From JBFWUM01 sp050247255 (lineage in GTDB: Bacteria > Acidobacteriota > Vicinamibacteria > Vicinamibacterales > UBA2999): a DNA stretch of 64,000 nucleotides. The stretch is from assembly GCA_050247255.1 (NCBI GenBank), contig JBFWUM010000019.1, positions 10,716 to 74,715 on the forward strand, given 5' to 3'. Below are positions 18,704 to 28,667 of this stretch, one piece after another. The position numbers were made by a program, and so were the translations under genes. Position 1 is the first letter of the stretch. Each line of letters starts with the position of its first letter. The notes beneath the pieces were generated by a model. That model ran no database searches, was not told where the DNA came from, and saw nothing but the letters and a program-made list of their open reading frames with translations.

Positions 18704-21700
18704 ATGAAGCGCCGACTGCTGATTGCCGCCGTTGTCCTCGCGTTCCTGCCGCGCCCGGCCGCCGCGCAGCTCGATCCGCTGCTGTTCGTCAAGCGGGAAG
18801 CGAACGGGCTGCCGAACGTCATCCTCGCCGTCGACACCAGCGAGCGCATGCAGCGCGACGTCGACGACGCGTATCGCGATCCGCGGGTGTACGCCGTCGA
18901 CGAGAGCTGGGAGGCGTCGCTCGGGATCACCGGCCCCAGCTACCGGCGCAAGTTCGTAGACCTGCTGCATACCAGCGCCAACGGCACCACCTTCAGCGCC
19001 GATCACATCGAGTTCGTCGACAGCGGCGATGCGGCGTTCGCGGACTTCGACCACGCCACGCGGCTGGGCATCGCCCGGCTGGCGCTCACCGAGGCGATTG
19101 CGCGGAATTCCGGCGTCGCCCGCTTCGGCCTCGTCCGGACGCGCCGCTCGGCGACGCCCGCGCTGTGCAGCTTCCCCGGCGGCTGCCCGACCGTCGACAT
19201 CGTCGGCACCGGCGCCGACGCGGTGGCGCAGCGGCTGTATGCCCCTGGTGTCGACGGCAATTACGCGATCTCGCGGCCGCAGTTTCCGGCCACCGCCAAC
19301 GGCGCCGTCGCCTCTTCGGGGCTCGACCTGTCCGTGAGCGACACCTCGAACCTGTCGATTGTCAGCCGGCTGAACGCGTTGATGCCCTTCGGCCGCGAGA
19401 GCGCCGCGACCATCGATTCGCCGCTCGACTTGATGCTCGACGACATCAAGAGCCACGCGACAACGCTGCTCCAGCAACCGAATTGCCGCAACACGGTGGC
19501 GATCCTCGTGGTCGGCGGCGGCCAGGGAAACACGAACGCGTCGATGGCGGCGACGTTGGCGACGCAGGCGACCTCCTTCCTCAACGTGTACGGTGGTCAT
19601 CGCGTGCCGGTCTATGTGATCGCCATCGCGCCGCCGGCCGCCGACGTGGCGTCGCTACAGGCGATCGCCGCCAACAGCGGCGGCCAGTACACGGAGATCA
19701 CGGCGGCGATGCTCGACGGCGAGGACGAGGGCGAGGTCGTGGCCGAGTTCGTCCGCGCCGTCAACACCGCCGTCCAGCACACGTTCGTGTCGCAGTCGGA
19801 ATTCGACGTTGCGCCGAGCGTCGACGTGCCGATTGGCGCCTACGCCGAGCACCAGGTGACCAGCCCGATCGTCGGCACGGTCGACCTGACCAGCGCCAAG
19901 GACATCACCGGCGCGTCGCTGCCGGACACGGTCATCACCAAGGTGGAGGGCGGCGTCGATACGGTCATCCCGCAGCGCGCCAACGTCCTCGTCACCGCCG
20001 GCTTCTCGTTGCCCGGCTTCGACGGCAAGCTGCGCGCCTTCCGCGTCTACAAGCCGGAAGCTGATAGCACCAAGCCATCCGGCTACAAGTTCGTGCAGGA
20101 CGGCACGCGGCTGTGGGTCGGCTGCGCCCCTGGGACGACCACGACCGGTCCCTGCGAGCCGCTCGAGACCGATGCGCGGAACATCTACACCGTGCTGCCG
20201 GACAGCACGACGCTGGTGCCGTTCACTGTGGCTAACGCGGCGCAGTTCCAGCCGTACATGGGTTCCGGCGTCACCGTCGCGGATGCGGAGCGGATCATCG
20301 CGTTCGTGCGCAGCCAGCCGCTCGGCGCCATCGTCAGCTCGACGCCGGCGATCATGGATCCGCCGTCGCTCGATCCGCCGCCCGATGCCGACTATCCCGG
20401 CTTCGCCGCCGATAACAGCGGCCGCCGCAGCATGATCTGGGTCGGCGCCAACGACGGCATGCTGCACGGCATCGACGCCAGGCTCGGCGTCGAGGTCTGG
20501 GCGTTCGTGCCGTTCAACATGCTGCCGAAGCTCGGGGCGCTGCGGAACGGGCAGCCTGTTGGCGACTTCCTCTTCACCGTTGACGGGTCGCCGAAGGTCT
20601 CCGACGTCAAGATCGACGGCACCTGGCGGACCTACCTGATCCTCGGGCAGGGCGCCGGCGGCACCTTCTACCAGACGTTCGACGTCACCCTCGACGACAT
20701 GGCGGCGACGGTGGACTCCAAGAGCGACGTGGCGACGTCGGTGCTCAGTTACTTTCAGGCGCCGGAGGCGGTGGCGTTGAAGTGGACCTTCCCGCGCTAC
20801 TCGATGTTCGACACCACGATCGGGACGTACGGCGAGCTCAGCGCCTCGGCGAGCGCCGAGGAGAAGACGATCGGCCAGAGTTGGTCCGACCCGGCGGTCG
20901 GGCAGATTGAGAGCGCGAGCGGCCGGTTCGCCGTCCTCACCGGTTCCGGCTTCCTCCCGTACTCGGTGGAGCAGTCGTCGCGCGAGGGCATCAAGGCGGG
21001 GACCACGTTCTACCTCCTCGACGTCGAGACCGGCGAGGTGTTCGACAGCCGCAGCGTCGGCTCCGACGGCGTCGCCGAAACGGGAGCAGCGGGCAACGAC
21101 TGCCGCGCCGCCGGGTCGTGCGCCGCGCTCAAGAACGCGCTGCAGGCGGACCCGGTTGCGACCGGCCCGCCGGACTCGCGCTTCATCACCAAGGCGTACG
21201 TCGGCGACCTCGATGGCACGCTCTGGCGTTTCGACATCGGCCTCGACGACGGCGGCGCGCCGGTGATCAAGGACCTGGTCGAAATCTACGACGCCGGGGC
21301 GAAGCAGCCGTTCTTCTCGTCGATGGCCACGGTGAACATCGGCGGCTCGCAGCAGTACCTCTTCCAGGGCGGCGGCAGCGACCTGCTGCCGTCGACCGGC
21401 ATCAACGATCAGTACAAGCTGTTCGTGGTGCTCGACAACGGGACCAGCGGCAGCAAGAAGGCGGAGATTGCGCTGACGAAGGTCGACGGCTCGGGTGAGG
21501 ACGAGAAGGTCACCGCCTTCCCGGCGGTCGCCGGCGACATCGTCTTCTTCTCGACCACGAGCTACTCGCCGACCGTCTATTGCGGCCCCAACACCAGCGC
21601 CAACCTGTACGCGTTCACCTTCATCGGCGGGCCGGCCTACGACACGACCGGCGACGGCAAGCTGGGGAAGACCGACAGCACGCGGGTCCGGACGACGGCG

Positions 21701-21850
21701 GGAGCCAGGGCCACGTCGCCATTCATCGTCGATCAGCACCTGGCCTTCGGCACCGGCGCCAACGTCGAGATGTTCGGGGATCCGGAGGACTACAACAACG
21801 GCGTCGGCCAGGTCGGCGTCCGCATCCTGTCGTGGCGGGAAGTGCGGTAG
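18704..21850 (+). CDS. pilY1: PilY1-like pilus tip adhesin/assembly protein
   Basis: 1048-aa secreted protein; ATG 18704 gives the signal peptide MKRRLLIAAVVLAFLPRPAAA. The N-terminal half is VWFA-like, with NVILAVDTSERM (DxS MIDAS start, residues about 40-50). The C-terminal half is the PilY1 seven-bladed propeller, signalled by IWVGANDGMLHGIDARLG (about 578-595) and AYVGDLDGTLWRFDIG. In other bacteria PilY1 caps the pilus, binds surfaces and calcium, and helps export the minor pilins encoded just before it. The last residues VRILSWREVR resemble the end of the second PilX. Confidence 0.9.
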   Translation: MKRRLLIAAVVLAFLPRPAAAQLDPLLFVKREANGLPNVILAVDTSERMQRDVDDAYRDPRVYAVDESWEASLGITGPSYRRKFVDLLHTSANGTTFSADHIEFVDSGDAAFADFDHATRLGIARLALTEAIARNSGVARFGLVRTRRSATPALCSFPGGCPTVDIVGTGADAVAQRLYAPGVDGNYAISRPQFPATANGAVASSGLDLSVSDTSNLSIVSRLNALMPFGRESAATIDSPLDLMLDDIKSHATTLLQQPNCRNTVAILVVGGGQGNTNASMAATLATQATSFLNVYGGHRVPVYVIAIAPPAADVASLQAIAANSGGQYTEITAAMLDGEDEGEVVAEFVRAVNTAVQHTFVSQSEFDVAPSVDVPIGAYAEHQVTSPIVGTVDLTSAKDITGASLPDTVITKVEGGVDTVIPQRANVLVTAGFSLPGFDGKLRAFRVYKPEADSTKPSGYKFVQDGTRLWVGCAPGTTTTGPCEPLETDARNIYTVLPDSTTLVPFTVANAAQFQPYMGSGVTVADAERIIAFVRSQPLGAIVSSTPAIMDPPSLDPPPDADYPGFAADNSGRRSMIWVGANDGMLHGIDARLGVEVWAFVPFNMLPKLGALRNGQPVGDFLFTVDGSPKVSDVKIDGTWRTYLILGQGAGGTFYQTFDVTLDDMAATVDSKSDVATSVLSYFQAPEAVALKWTFPRYSMFDTTIGTYGELSASASAEEKTIGQSWSDPAVGQIESASGRFAVLTGSGFLPYSVEQSSREGIKAGTTFYLLDVETGEVFDSRSVGSDGVAETGAAGNDCRAAGSCAALKNALQADPVATGPPDSRFITKAYVGDLDGTLWRFDIGLDDGGAPVIKDLVEIYDAGAKQPFFSSMATVNIGGSQQYLFQGGGSDLLPSTGINDQYKLFVVLDNGTSGSKKAEIALTKVDGSGEDEKVTAFPAVAGDIVFFSTTSYSPTVYCGPNTSANLYAFTFIGGPAYDTTGDGKLGKTDSTRVRTTAGARATSPFIVDQHLAFGTGANVEMFGDPEDYNNGVGQVGVRILSWREVR

Positions 21851-22620
21851 TGACGCGGGTGGCCCTGATCGCCGCCGCCGTGGTCGCGCTGGGCGGCTTT
21901 GCCATGTTCTTCGGCCGGCCGGTCGCCAGCGAGCCGGCCGCCGCCGCGCCGCCGGCCCCAGTCGTAGCCGCGCCTGTCACCGCGTCCGCTGCCGGCGTCG
22001 CGGTGATGGAAGGGCCCACCATGCCGTCACCGGCCGCCGAAGCGCAGGTTGTCGATGCCATCCGCGCCGGAGAGGTGTCCTACAACGCCGGCAACGTCGA
22101 GGCGGCGTTGGCGCGGTACCGCGCGGCGCTCGACGCCGACCCGCAGAACCCGATCGCCCTCAACAACGTCGGCCAGGTGCTCGTGCGCCTCGATCGGCCT
22201 GAGGAGGCAATTCCGTATTTCGACCGCGCGATTGCGGCGGCGCCCGCCGCCTGGGCCTCTCATTTCAACCGGGCGCGCGCCTACAGCGAGATGGGGCGGT
22301 GGTCGCAGGCGATAGCCGGCTACCGCGAGGCCGACCGGCTGTTTCCGGACGACTACGCGACCGTGTTCAACCTGGCCCGCGCGCAGCAGGCCAACGGCGA
22401 TCTCTCGGCATCGATCGGCAGCTACGAGCGTGCCATCCGGCTCGCCCCGGGGCAGACCGACTTCCACCTGTCGCACGCGGCCGCGCTCGAACTGGCCCGG
22501 CGTCCGCTCGAGGCGGCAGCCGCCTATCGCCGGTATCTCGACCTGGAGCCTGAGGCCCCCAGGGCCGACACGATCAGGGAACGGATCGCGCAGCTCGAGG
22601 CCGTACAATCAACACCATGA
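21850..22620 (+). CDS. Membrane-anchored TPR protein
   Basis: 256 aa from a GTG overlapping the pilY1 stop (TAGTGA). An N-terminal helix (VALIAAAVVALGGFAMFFG) and an Ala/Pro-rich linker are followed by about five tetratricopeptide repeats (NAGNVEAALARYRAALDADPQNPIALNN and successors) up to the end. It is PilF-like in outline but lacks a lipobox, so a pilotin role for the secretin is only a possibility. It sits inside the minor-pilin operon. Confidence 0.8.
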   Translation: MTRVALIAAAVVALGGFAMFFGRPVASEPAAAAPPAPVVAAPVTASAAGVAVMEGPTMPSPAAEAQVVDAIRAGEVSYNAGNVEAALARYRAALDADPQNPIALNNVGQVLVRLDRPEEAIPYFDRAIAAAPAAWASHFNRARAYSEMGRWSQAIAGYREADRLFPDDYATVFNLARAQQANGDLSASIGSYERAIRLAPGQTDFHLSHAAALELARRPLEAAAAYRRYLDLEPEAPRADTIRERIAQLEAVQSTP

Positions 22621-23183
22621 AGACAGCTGGTCTCGCCCTGGTCGTCCTGGTCCTGGCCGCGGCACAGGCCGGCGCGCAGTCGCTGGCTGATGTCGCGCGA
22701 CAGGAAGAGGCACGGCGCAAGACGGTGACCCGTCCGGGCCGGGTGTTCACCAACGACGACCTGCGCAGCGTCCCGCCGCCGGCACCCGCTGCTCCGGCCA
22801 CGCCCGCGGCGACCCCAGCTCCGGCGCAAACCGAGGCCCCGGCCGCGGCCGGGCAGGAGAGTGCTGCCGCGCCCGGCTCTTCCGAGACTCCAGCTCCGGC
22901 TCAGGACGAAGAGGCATGGCGCGGGCGCCTGACCGCCGCGCGTGACAGCCTTGCGCGCTCGCAGGCGTTCGCCGAGGCGCTCCAGAGCCAGATCAACGGG
23001 CTGAACACCGACTTCGCCGCGCGTGACGATCCAGCGCAGCGCGCGCAGATCTCGACCAGGCGGCAGACCGCGCTGGCGGAGCTCGATCGGGTGAAGGAAG
23101 AGATCGCCCAGTTCGAGAAGCAGATCACCGACATCCAGGAAGAGGGTCGCCGGGCGGGAGTTCCTGCCGGCTGGCTCCGCTGA
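22617..23183 (+). CDS. Secreted Ala/Pro-rich coiled-coil protein of unknown function
   Basis: 188 aa, starting by ATGA overlap with the TPR gene. The signal peptide MKTAGLALVVLVLAAAQAGAQ is followed by SLADVARQEEARRKTV, an Ala/Pro linker (about residues 55-100) and a charged helical stretch (about 105-180, RDSLARSQAFAEALQSQINGLN) that looks like a coiled coil. No enzymatic motif is visible. The position suggests a periplasmic accessory of pilus assembly. Confidence 0.75.
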   Translation: MKTAGLALVVLVLAAAQAGAQSLADVARQEEARRKTVTRPGRVFTNDDLRSVPPPAPAAPATPAATPAPAQTEAPAAAGQESAAAPGSSETPAPAQDEEAWRGRLTAARDSLARSQAFAEALQSQINGLNTDFAARDDPAQRAQISTRRQTALAELDRVKEEIAQFEKQITDIQEEGRRAGVPAGWLR

Positions 23184-23283
23184 TCGACTCGCAGGTTCTG
23201 CGTACCTTCCGCCGCTGACGCGGCGATTCCACTGAATTTGTCGATGTCGCCGGCCGGCAGCGCTGTTGCTGCCGCCGCCGGCG

Positions 23284-23988
23284 ATGCGCGGGTTCACGCT
23301 CCCCGAAGCGCTGATCGCGATGTGGCTGTCGATGACGGTCACCGGCGCGATTTTCCTCGTCGTGCAGCCGTCGCAGGCGGTGCTGCAGGCGCAGCTCGAG
23401 GCTGCCGATCTTCAGCAGCGCCTGCGGTACGCGGTGGATGCGATTGCGCGCGACCTGGTGGCCGCCGCCACGGTCTTGCCGTACCGCATCGGCGCGATCG
23501 GCCACGACCCTGCGAGCGGCATCTTCTATCGCCCCGACACGATGACCGCGACCTTCCTGACGCCGCTCCCGCCGGGCGGGCAGACGTCAGCGACCTATTA
23601 CCTGCGGCCGGATGGGTCCTCGGGCGCGTTCCAGTTGATGCAGTACGACGGCGGCGGAGGCGACTTCCCGCTGCTCGATCACGTGGTGGCGCTGGCGTTC
23701 GAGTACACGGGCGTCGCCGCCGACGGCATCACGCCGGAAAGCCTGGCCCCTGCGATGTTTGTCGACGGCCCGTGGCTGCCCGATGCGGGCGATCCGGATC
23801 GCGTCGACGCGGACACGCGCCGTATCCGGCGGGTGCGTGTCCGGATCCGGCTGGAAGCGACGCAGTCGTCGGTGCGCGGCCCCGCGGGACTGCTTTTCGC
23901 CCGCCCCGGCACCGCCACCTCGCCGGCGCGCTACGTGCCCGATCGGGAGATCCACTTCGACGCCTCGCCGAGGAACGCCGTCCCATGA
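23284..23988 (+). CDS. Second PilW-like minor pilin
   Basis: 234 aa from ATG 23284 (leader MRG then FTLPEALIAMWLSMTVTGAIF, Glu at +5); a TTG at 23266 would give a longer leader MLPPPAMRG, and no good ribosome-binding site favours either. It parallels PilW at 16661 but is much shorter. Shared blocks are LQQRLRYAVDAIARDL, FQLMQYDGGGGDFPLLDHVVALAFEYTG and the closing RYVPDREIHFDASPRN. It is coupled by ATGA to the following PilX-like gene, so a pilW-pilX pair was duplicated. Confidence 0.8.
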   Translation: MRGFTLPEALIAMWLSMTVTGAIFLVVQPSQAVLQAQLEAADLQQRLRYAVDAIARDLVAAATVLPYRIGAIGHDPASGIFYRPDTMTATFLTPLPPGGQTSATYYLRPDGSSGAFQLMQYDGGGGDFPLLDHVVALAFEYTGVAADGITPESLAPAMFVDGPWLPDAGDPDRVDADTRRIRRVRVRIRLEATQSSVRGPAGLLFARPGTATSPARYVPDREIHFDASPRNAVP

Positions 23989-24533
23989 CGCTCATCATCG
24001 CCATGCTGTGCACCATCATGCTGCTCGCGCTCGGCGGCGCGCTGATGTCGACGGCGGCGACGGAACGCCAGGCGGCCGCCGCAGAGGATCGCGGCCGCGA
24101 GGCCTTTCACGCCGCGGAGGCGGTTGCCGAGCGGGCGCTGGCCGATCTGGCGCAGATGCCTGACTGGGCCACGGCGCTCGATGGGTCGGCGCAGTCGGCG
24201 TTCGTCGATGGGCCGCCATCCGGCGGGCGAGTGTTCGGCGCGGTGTCACTCGACCTCGGCGTGCTGACCGCCGAGGTCGATGGCTGGAGCACCGGCGACG
24301 GCCCCTGGCGTCCATTCGCCTATGGCCCGATTGCGCAGCTGCTGCCGGGAGAGATCAACTCGCCGATGTATGCCGTGGCCTGGGTGAATGCGGATCCCGA
24401 CCGCCCCGGCGCTGTGCTGATCCTCGCGCACGCCTACGGCCCGGCCGGCACCCGGCGGATGATCGAACTGGCGATCGAGCGGGCGCCATTTGATGCCGTG
24501 CGCCTCGTCAGCTGGCGTGAGTACCGGCAGTAG
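23985..24533 (+). CDS. Second PilX-like protein
   Basis: 182 aa, starting inside the stop of the second PilW. The hydrophobic helix begins at residue 2 (MTLIIAMLCTIMLLALGGALMS), so a prepilin leader with Gly at -1 is missing, unlike the first PilX. EAFHAAEAVAERALADLAQMPDWATALDG and AYGPIAQLLPGEINSPMYAVAW match PilX at 17857. It ends VRLVSWREYRQ, close to the end of PilY1 (VRILSWREVR). Confidence 0.75.
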   Translation: MTLIIAMLCTIMLLALGGALMSTAATERQAAAAEDRGREAFHAAEAVAERALADLAQMPDWATALDGSAQSAFVDGPPSGGRVFGAVSLDLGVLTAEVDGWSTGDGPWRPFAYGPIAQLLPGEINSPMYAVAWVNADPDRPGAVLILAHAYGPAGTRRMIELAIERAPFDAVRLVSWREYRQ

Positions 24534-24544
24534 AATCAGCGGGC

Positions 24545-25933
<1,389 letters not shown>

Positions 25934-25935
25934 GC

Positions 25936-27060
25936 CTAGTTCAGTCCCAGGCGCTGCAGGACCGTCCGCAATTCCTCTTCCGTCACATCGTCCACCGTCA
26001 TCGTCGCGCCGATCTCGATGGCGATGACGAAGTGGAGCGTGCCGTGGACCACCTTCTTGTCGCGCTTGACGGCGTCGAGCACCTCGCCGAGCGGCAGGTC
26101 TGCGACCGGCGGGAGTGGACCGAGCGTGCGAATGAGCGAGGCCATGGCCTGGCGCTCACCCTCGGCGAGGGCGCCGCGGGCCACGGCCAGGTCGGCGGCC
26201 GCCAGCATGCCGTAGGCAATCGCTTCACCGTGCCGGAAGCGGCGGTACTTCGTCACCGCTTCGAGCGCGTGGCCGACGGTATGGCCGAAGTTGAGGATGC
26301 GCCGCAGGCCGCTCTCGCGCTCGTCCTTCGAGACGACGTCGGCCTTGATGCTGACCGACTCGACGATCGACGGCACCAGCGCCGCCGGCTCGCGCGCGAA
26401 GATCGCCTTCGTCTCGCGGGCCAGGCGATCGAACAGCGGGCGGCTGGCGATGACGCCGTACTTGACCACCTCGTACAGGCCCGAGCGGAACTCCCGTCGC
26501 GGCAGCGTGCGCAGCAGCAGCGGGTCGACGGCGACGACGGCCGGCTGATGGAAGGCGCCGATCAGGTTCTTGCCGAGCGTGTGGTTGACGCCGACCTTGC
26601 CGCCGACGGAGCTGTCGACCTGTGCCAGCAGCGTGGTTGGCACCTGCACGAGCGAGATGCCGCGGAGGAAGGTCGCCGCGGCGAACCCCGCCGTGTCGCC
26701 GATGACGCCGCCCCCCACCGCGACGATCGCGCTGCCGCGATCGGCGCCGGCGCGAATCAGCGCGTCATAAATCTTGGTGACGGCCGCCAGGTTTTTGTAG
26801 CGCTCGCCATCGGGCACGAGGATCGGGTCGACGGCGCCGAGCGCCTGCTGGACCTGCGCCCCGTGGAACCGCCAGATGACCGGCGTCGAGACGACGAACC
26901 GCCGCGCGCCGATCCGGTGCGCCTCGAGCAGCGCCGGCAGCCGATCGAGCGCGCCGTCGCCGACATAGATAGCAGACGGGGACGCGCTGGTGCTGACGTC
27001 TATGCGCGTCAGCGATGTGAGGTCAATGCTCAATGCCCAAGGCCCAAGGCTCAATGCCAA
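25936..27060 (-). CDS. aroB: 3-dehydroquinate synthase
   Basis: Second step of the shikimate pathway (DAHP to 3-dehydroquinate), NAD- and metal-dependent. The family pattern is clear: DGERYKNL, VAVGGGVIGDTAGFAAATFLRGI, VPTTLLAQVDSSVGGKVGVNH, the metal-ligand histidines in RILNFGHTVGHALEA and RHGEA, and DKKV near the end. The longest frame (374 aa) starts at TTG 27060, but its first residues (LALSLGPWALSID) are only the translated heptamer array. A start at TTG 27033 or slightly later fits other AroB proteins better. It is divergent from nadB. Confidence 0.92.
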   Translation of the reverse strand: MALSLGPWALSIDLTSLTRIDVSTSASPSAIYVGDGALDRLPALLEAHRIGARRFVVSTPVIWRFHGAQVQQALGAVDPILVPDGERYKNLAAVTKIYDALIRAGADRGSAIVAVGGGVIGDTAGFAAATFLRGISLVQVPTTLLAQVDSSVGGKVGVNHTLGKNLIGAFHQPAVVAVDPLLLRTLPRREFRSGLYEVVKYGVIASRPLFDRLARETKAIFAREPAALVPSIVESVSIKADVVSKDERESGLRRILNFGHTVGHALEAVTKYRRFRHGEAIAYGMLAAADLAVARGALAEGERQAMASLIRTLGPLPPVADLPLGEVLDAVKRDKKVVHGTLHFVIAIEIGATMTVDDVTEEELRTVLQRLGLN

Positions 27061-27121
27061 ACGCCCCGATCGACGACGTCTTTGTCATTGAGCATTGGGC
27101 ATTGAGCATTGTGCATTGGTA
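27021..27121. repeat. Inverted heptamer array between aroB and nadB
   Basis: Forward arm 27021-27062: GGTCAAT, GCTCAAT, GCCCAAG, GCCCAAG, GCTCAAT, GCCAAAC. Opposite arm 27087-27121: ATTGAGC, ATTGGGC, ATTGAGC, ATTGTGC, ATTGGTA. The arms are complementary in type, so the whole can fold back on itself. It fills the divergent intergenic region and overlaps the annotated aroB start. Confidence 0.9.
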
Positions 27122-27131
27122 GGATAACACC

Positions 27132-28667
27132 GTGAACGTCGGCGGCGATTTCCTGGTCATTGGCAGCGGCGTCGCCGGCCTTCGCGCAGCGCTCTCGCTC
27201 GCCGGCGCCGGCGACGTGATCGTCCTCACCAAGGCGGATCCCCGCGAAAGCAACACCGGCTACGCCCAGGGCGGCATCGCCGCGGCGCTCGGGCCTGACG
27301 ATTCACCCGAGTTGCACGCCCGCGACACCATCGCCGCCGGCGACGGGCTGTGCCTGCCCGACGCGGTTCGCGTGCTCGTCGAGGAGGGGCCGCGCTACGT
27401 GCGCGAGTTGATCGAGTGGGGCGCCGCGTTCGATCGCGACGCCGACGGCAACCCGGCGCTCGGCCGCGAGGCGGCGCACAGCGTGCGGCGGGTGCTGCAC
27501 GCCCGTGACGCGACCGGGCGCGAGATCGGCCGCATCCTGTGGTCGCGCGTCAGCGCCAACCCGCGCATTCGTGTCCTCGACGATGCGCAGGCGACGGCGT
27601 TGCGCGCCCGCGGCGGCGCCTGCACCGGCGCGACCTACGCCGACTCCGCCGGGACGATCCACGAGGTGACCGCCGCGCGCACGCTGCTGGCCACCGGCGG
27701 CGCCGGCCAGGTCTTTCGCGAGACCACCAACCCGGCGATTGCCACCGGCGACGGCATTGCCATGGCTGCACTCGCCGGGGCGCGCGTCACCGATCTCGAG
27801 TTCGTGCAGTTCCACCCGACGGTGTTGAGCGTCGAGGGGGCGCCGCGTTTCCTGCTCTCCGAGGCCTTGCGCGGCGAGGGCGCGCGCCTGGTCAACGAGG
27901 CCGGCGAGCGCTTCGTCCAGCGCTACGAACCGGCCGGTGACCTCGCGTCGCGCGACCTGGTGTCGCGCGCCATCGTCCGCGAGGCCGAACGCACCGGGGC
28001 GCCGATCTACCTGACGATGGCGCACCTCGATCCGGATTTCGTCCGATCGAGGTTTCCGACCATCGCCGCCGCCTGCCGCCAGGCCGGGCTGGACCTGGCC
28101 ACCGATCGCATTCCGGTCAGCCCGGCGGCGCACTACGTGATGGGCGGTGTCGAGACCGATCTCGACGGCAGAACCTCGTTGCGGGGCTTGTTCGCTGCCG
28201 GCGAGGTCGCCTGCACCGGCGTGCACGGCGCCAACCGCCTGGCCAGCAACTCGCTGCTCGAGGGTCTCGTCTTCGGCGCGCGCGCGGCGCTGGCCATGCA
28301 GCAGCCGCCAGCCGCCGCGACCACCGCAGCGGAGGTCGTCACCTACCCGGTGCCGCGCCGCGTCAACGGGCCGCTGCCGGCCGCCCTCGAGGTGCGCGAC
28401 CTGATGTGGCGCCATGCCGGCCTGCTGCGCCGCCGCGACGGCCTCGAACGCGCCGTCGAGACGCTCGAAGGCTGGTTCGCCGCGTTGCCGGGCACCGGCG
28501 CCTTCGACGCCGAATCGCGCCGCGTGCTGAGCTTGGTGACCGTCGGCCTGCTGATCGCGCGCGCCGCCCTGCGCCGCGAAGAGAGCCGCGGCGGGCACTT
28601 TCGCGCCGATTTTCCCGCGCACGACGACGTACACTGGAAGAAACACGTTTCCGACGAACTGAGATAA
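27132..28667 (+). CDS. nadB: L-aspartate oxidase
   Basis: FAD-dependent oxidation of aspartate to iminoaspartate, first step of NAD synthesis; 511 aa. The start is GTG 27132. The FAD-binding GxGxxG is in FLVIGSGVAGLRAAL (residues 7-20), followed by SNTGYAQGGIAAAL, HSVRRVLHARDATGREI, the active-site block EFVQFHPT and GEVACTGVHGANRLASNSLLEGLVFG. The C-terminal fumarate-reductase-like helical domain is complete. proS starts on the base after its stop, so the two are co-transcribed. Confidence 0.95.
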   Translation: MNVGGDFLVIGSGVAGLRAALSLAGAGDVIVLTKADPRESNTGYAQGGIAAALGPDDSPELHARDTIAAGDGLCLPDAVRVLVEEGPRYVRELIEWGAAFDRDADGNPALGREAAHSVRRVLHARDATGREIGRILWSRVSANPRIRVLDDAQATALRARGGACTGATYADSAGTIHEVTAARTLLATGGAGQVFRETTNPAIATGDGIAMAALAGARVTDLEFVQFHPTVLSVEGAPRFLLSEALRGEGARLVNEAGERFVQRYEPAGDLASRDLVSRAIVREAERTGAPIYLTMAHLDPDFVRSRFPTIAAACRQAGLDLATDRIPVSPAAHYVMGGVETDLDGRTSLRGLFAAGEVACTGVHGANRLASNSLLEGLVFGARAALAMQQPPAAATTAAEVVTYPVPRRVNGPLPAALEVRDLMWRHAGLLRRRDGLERAVETLEGWFAALPGTGAFDAESRRVLSLVTVGLLIARAALRREESRGGHFRADFPAHDDVHWKKHVSDELR

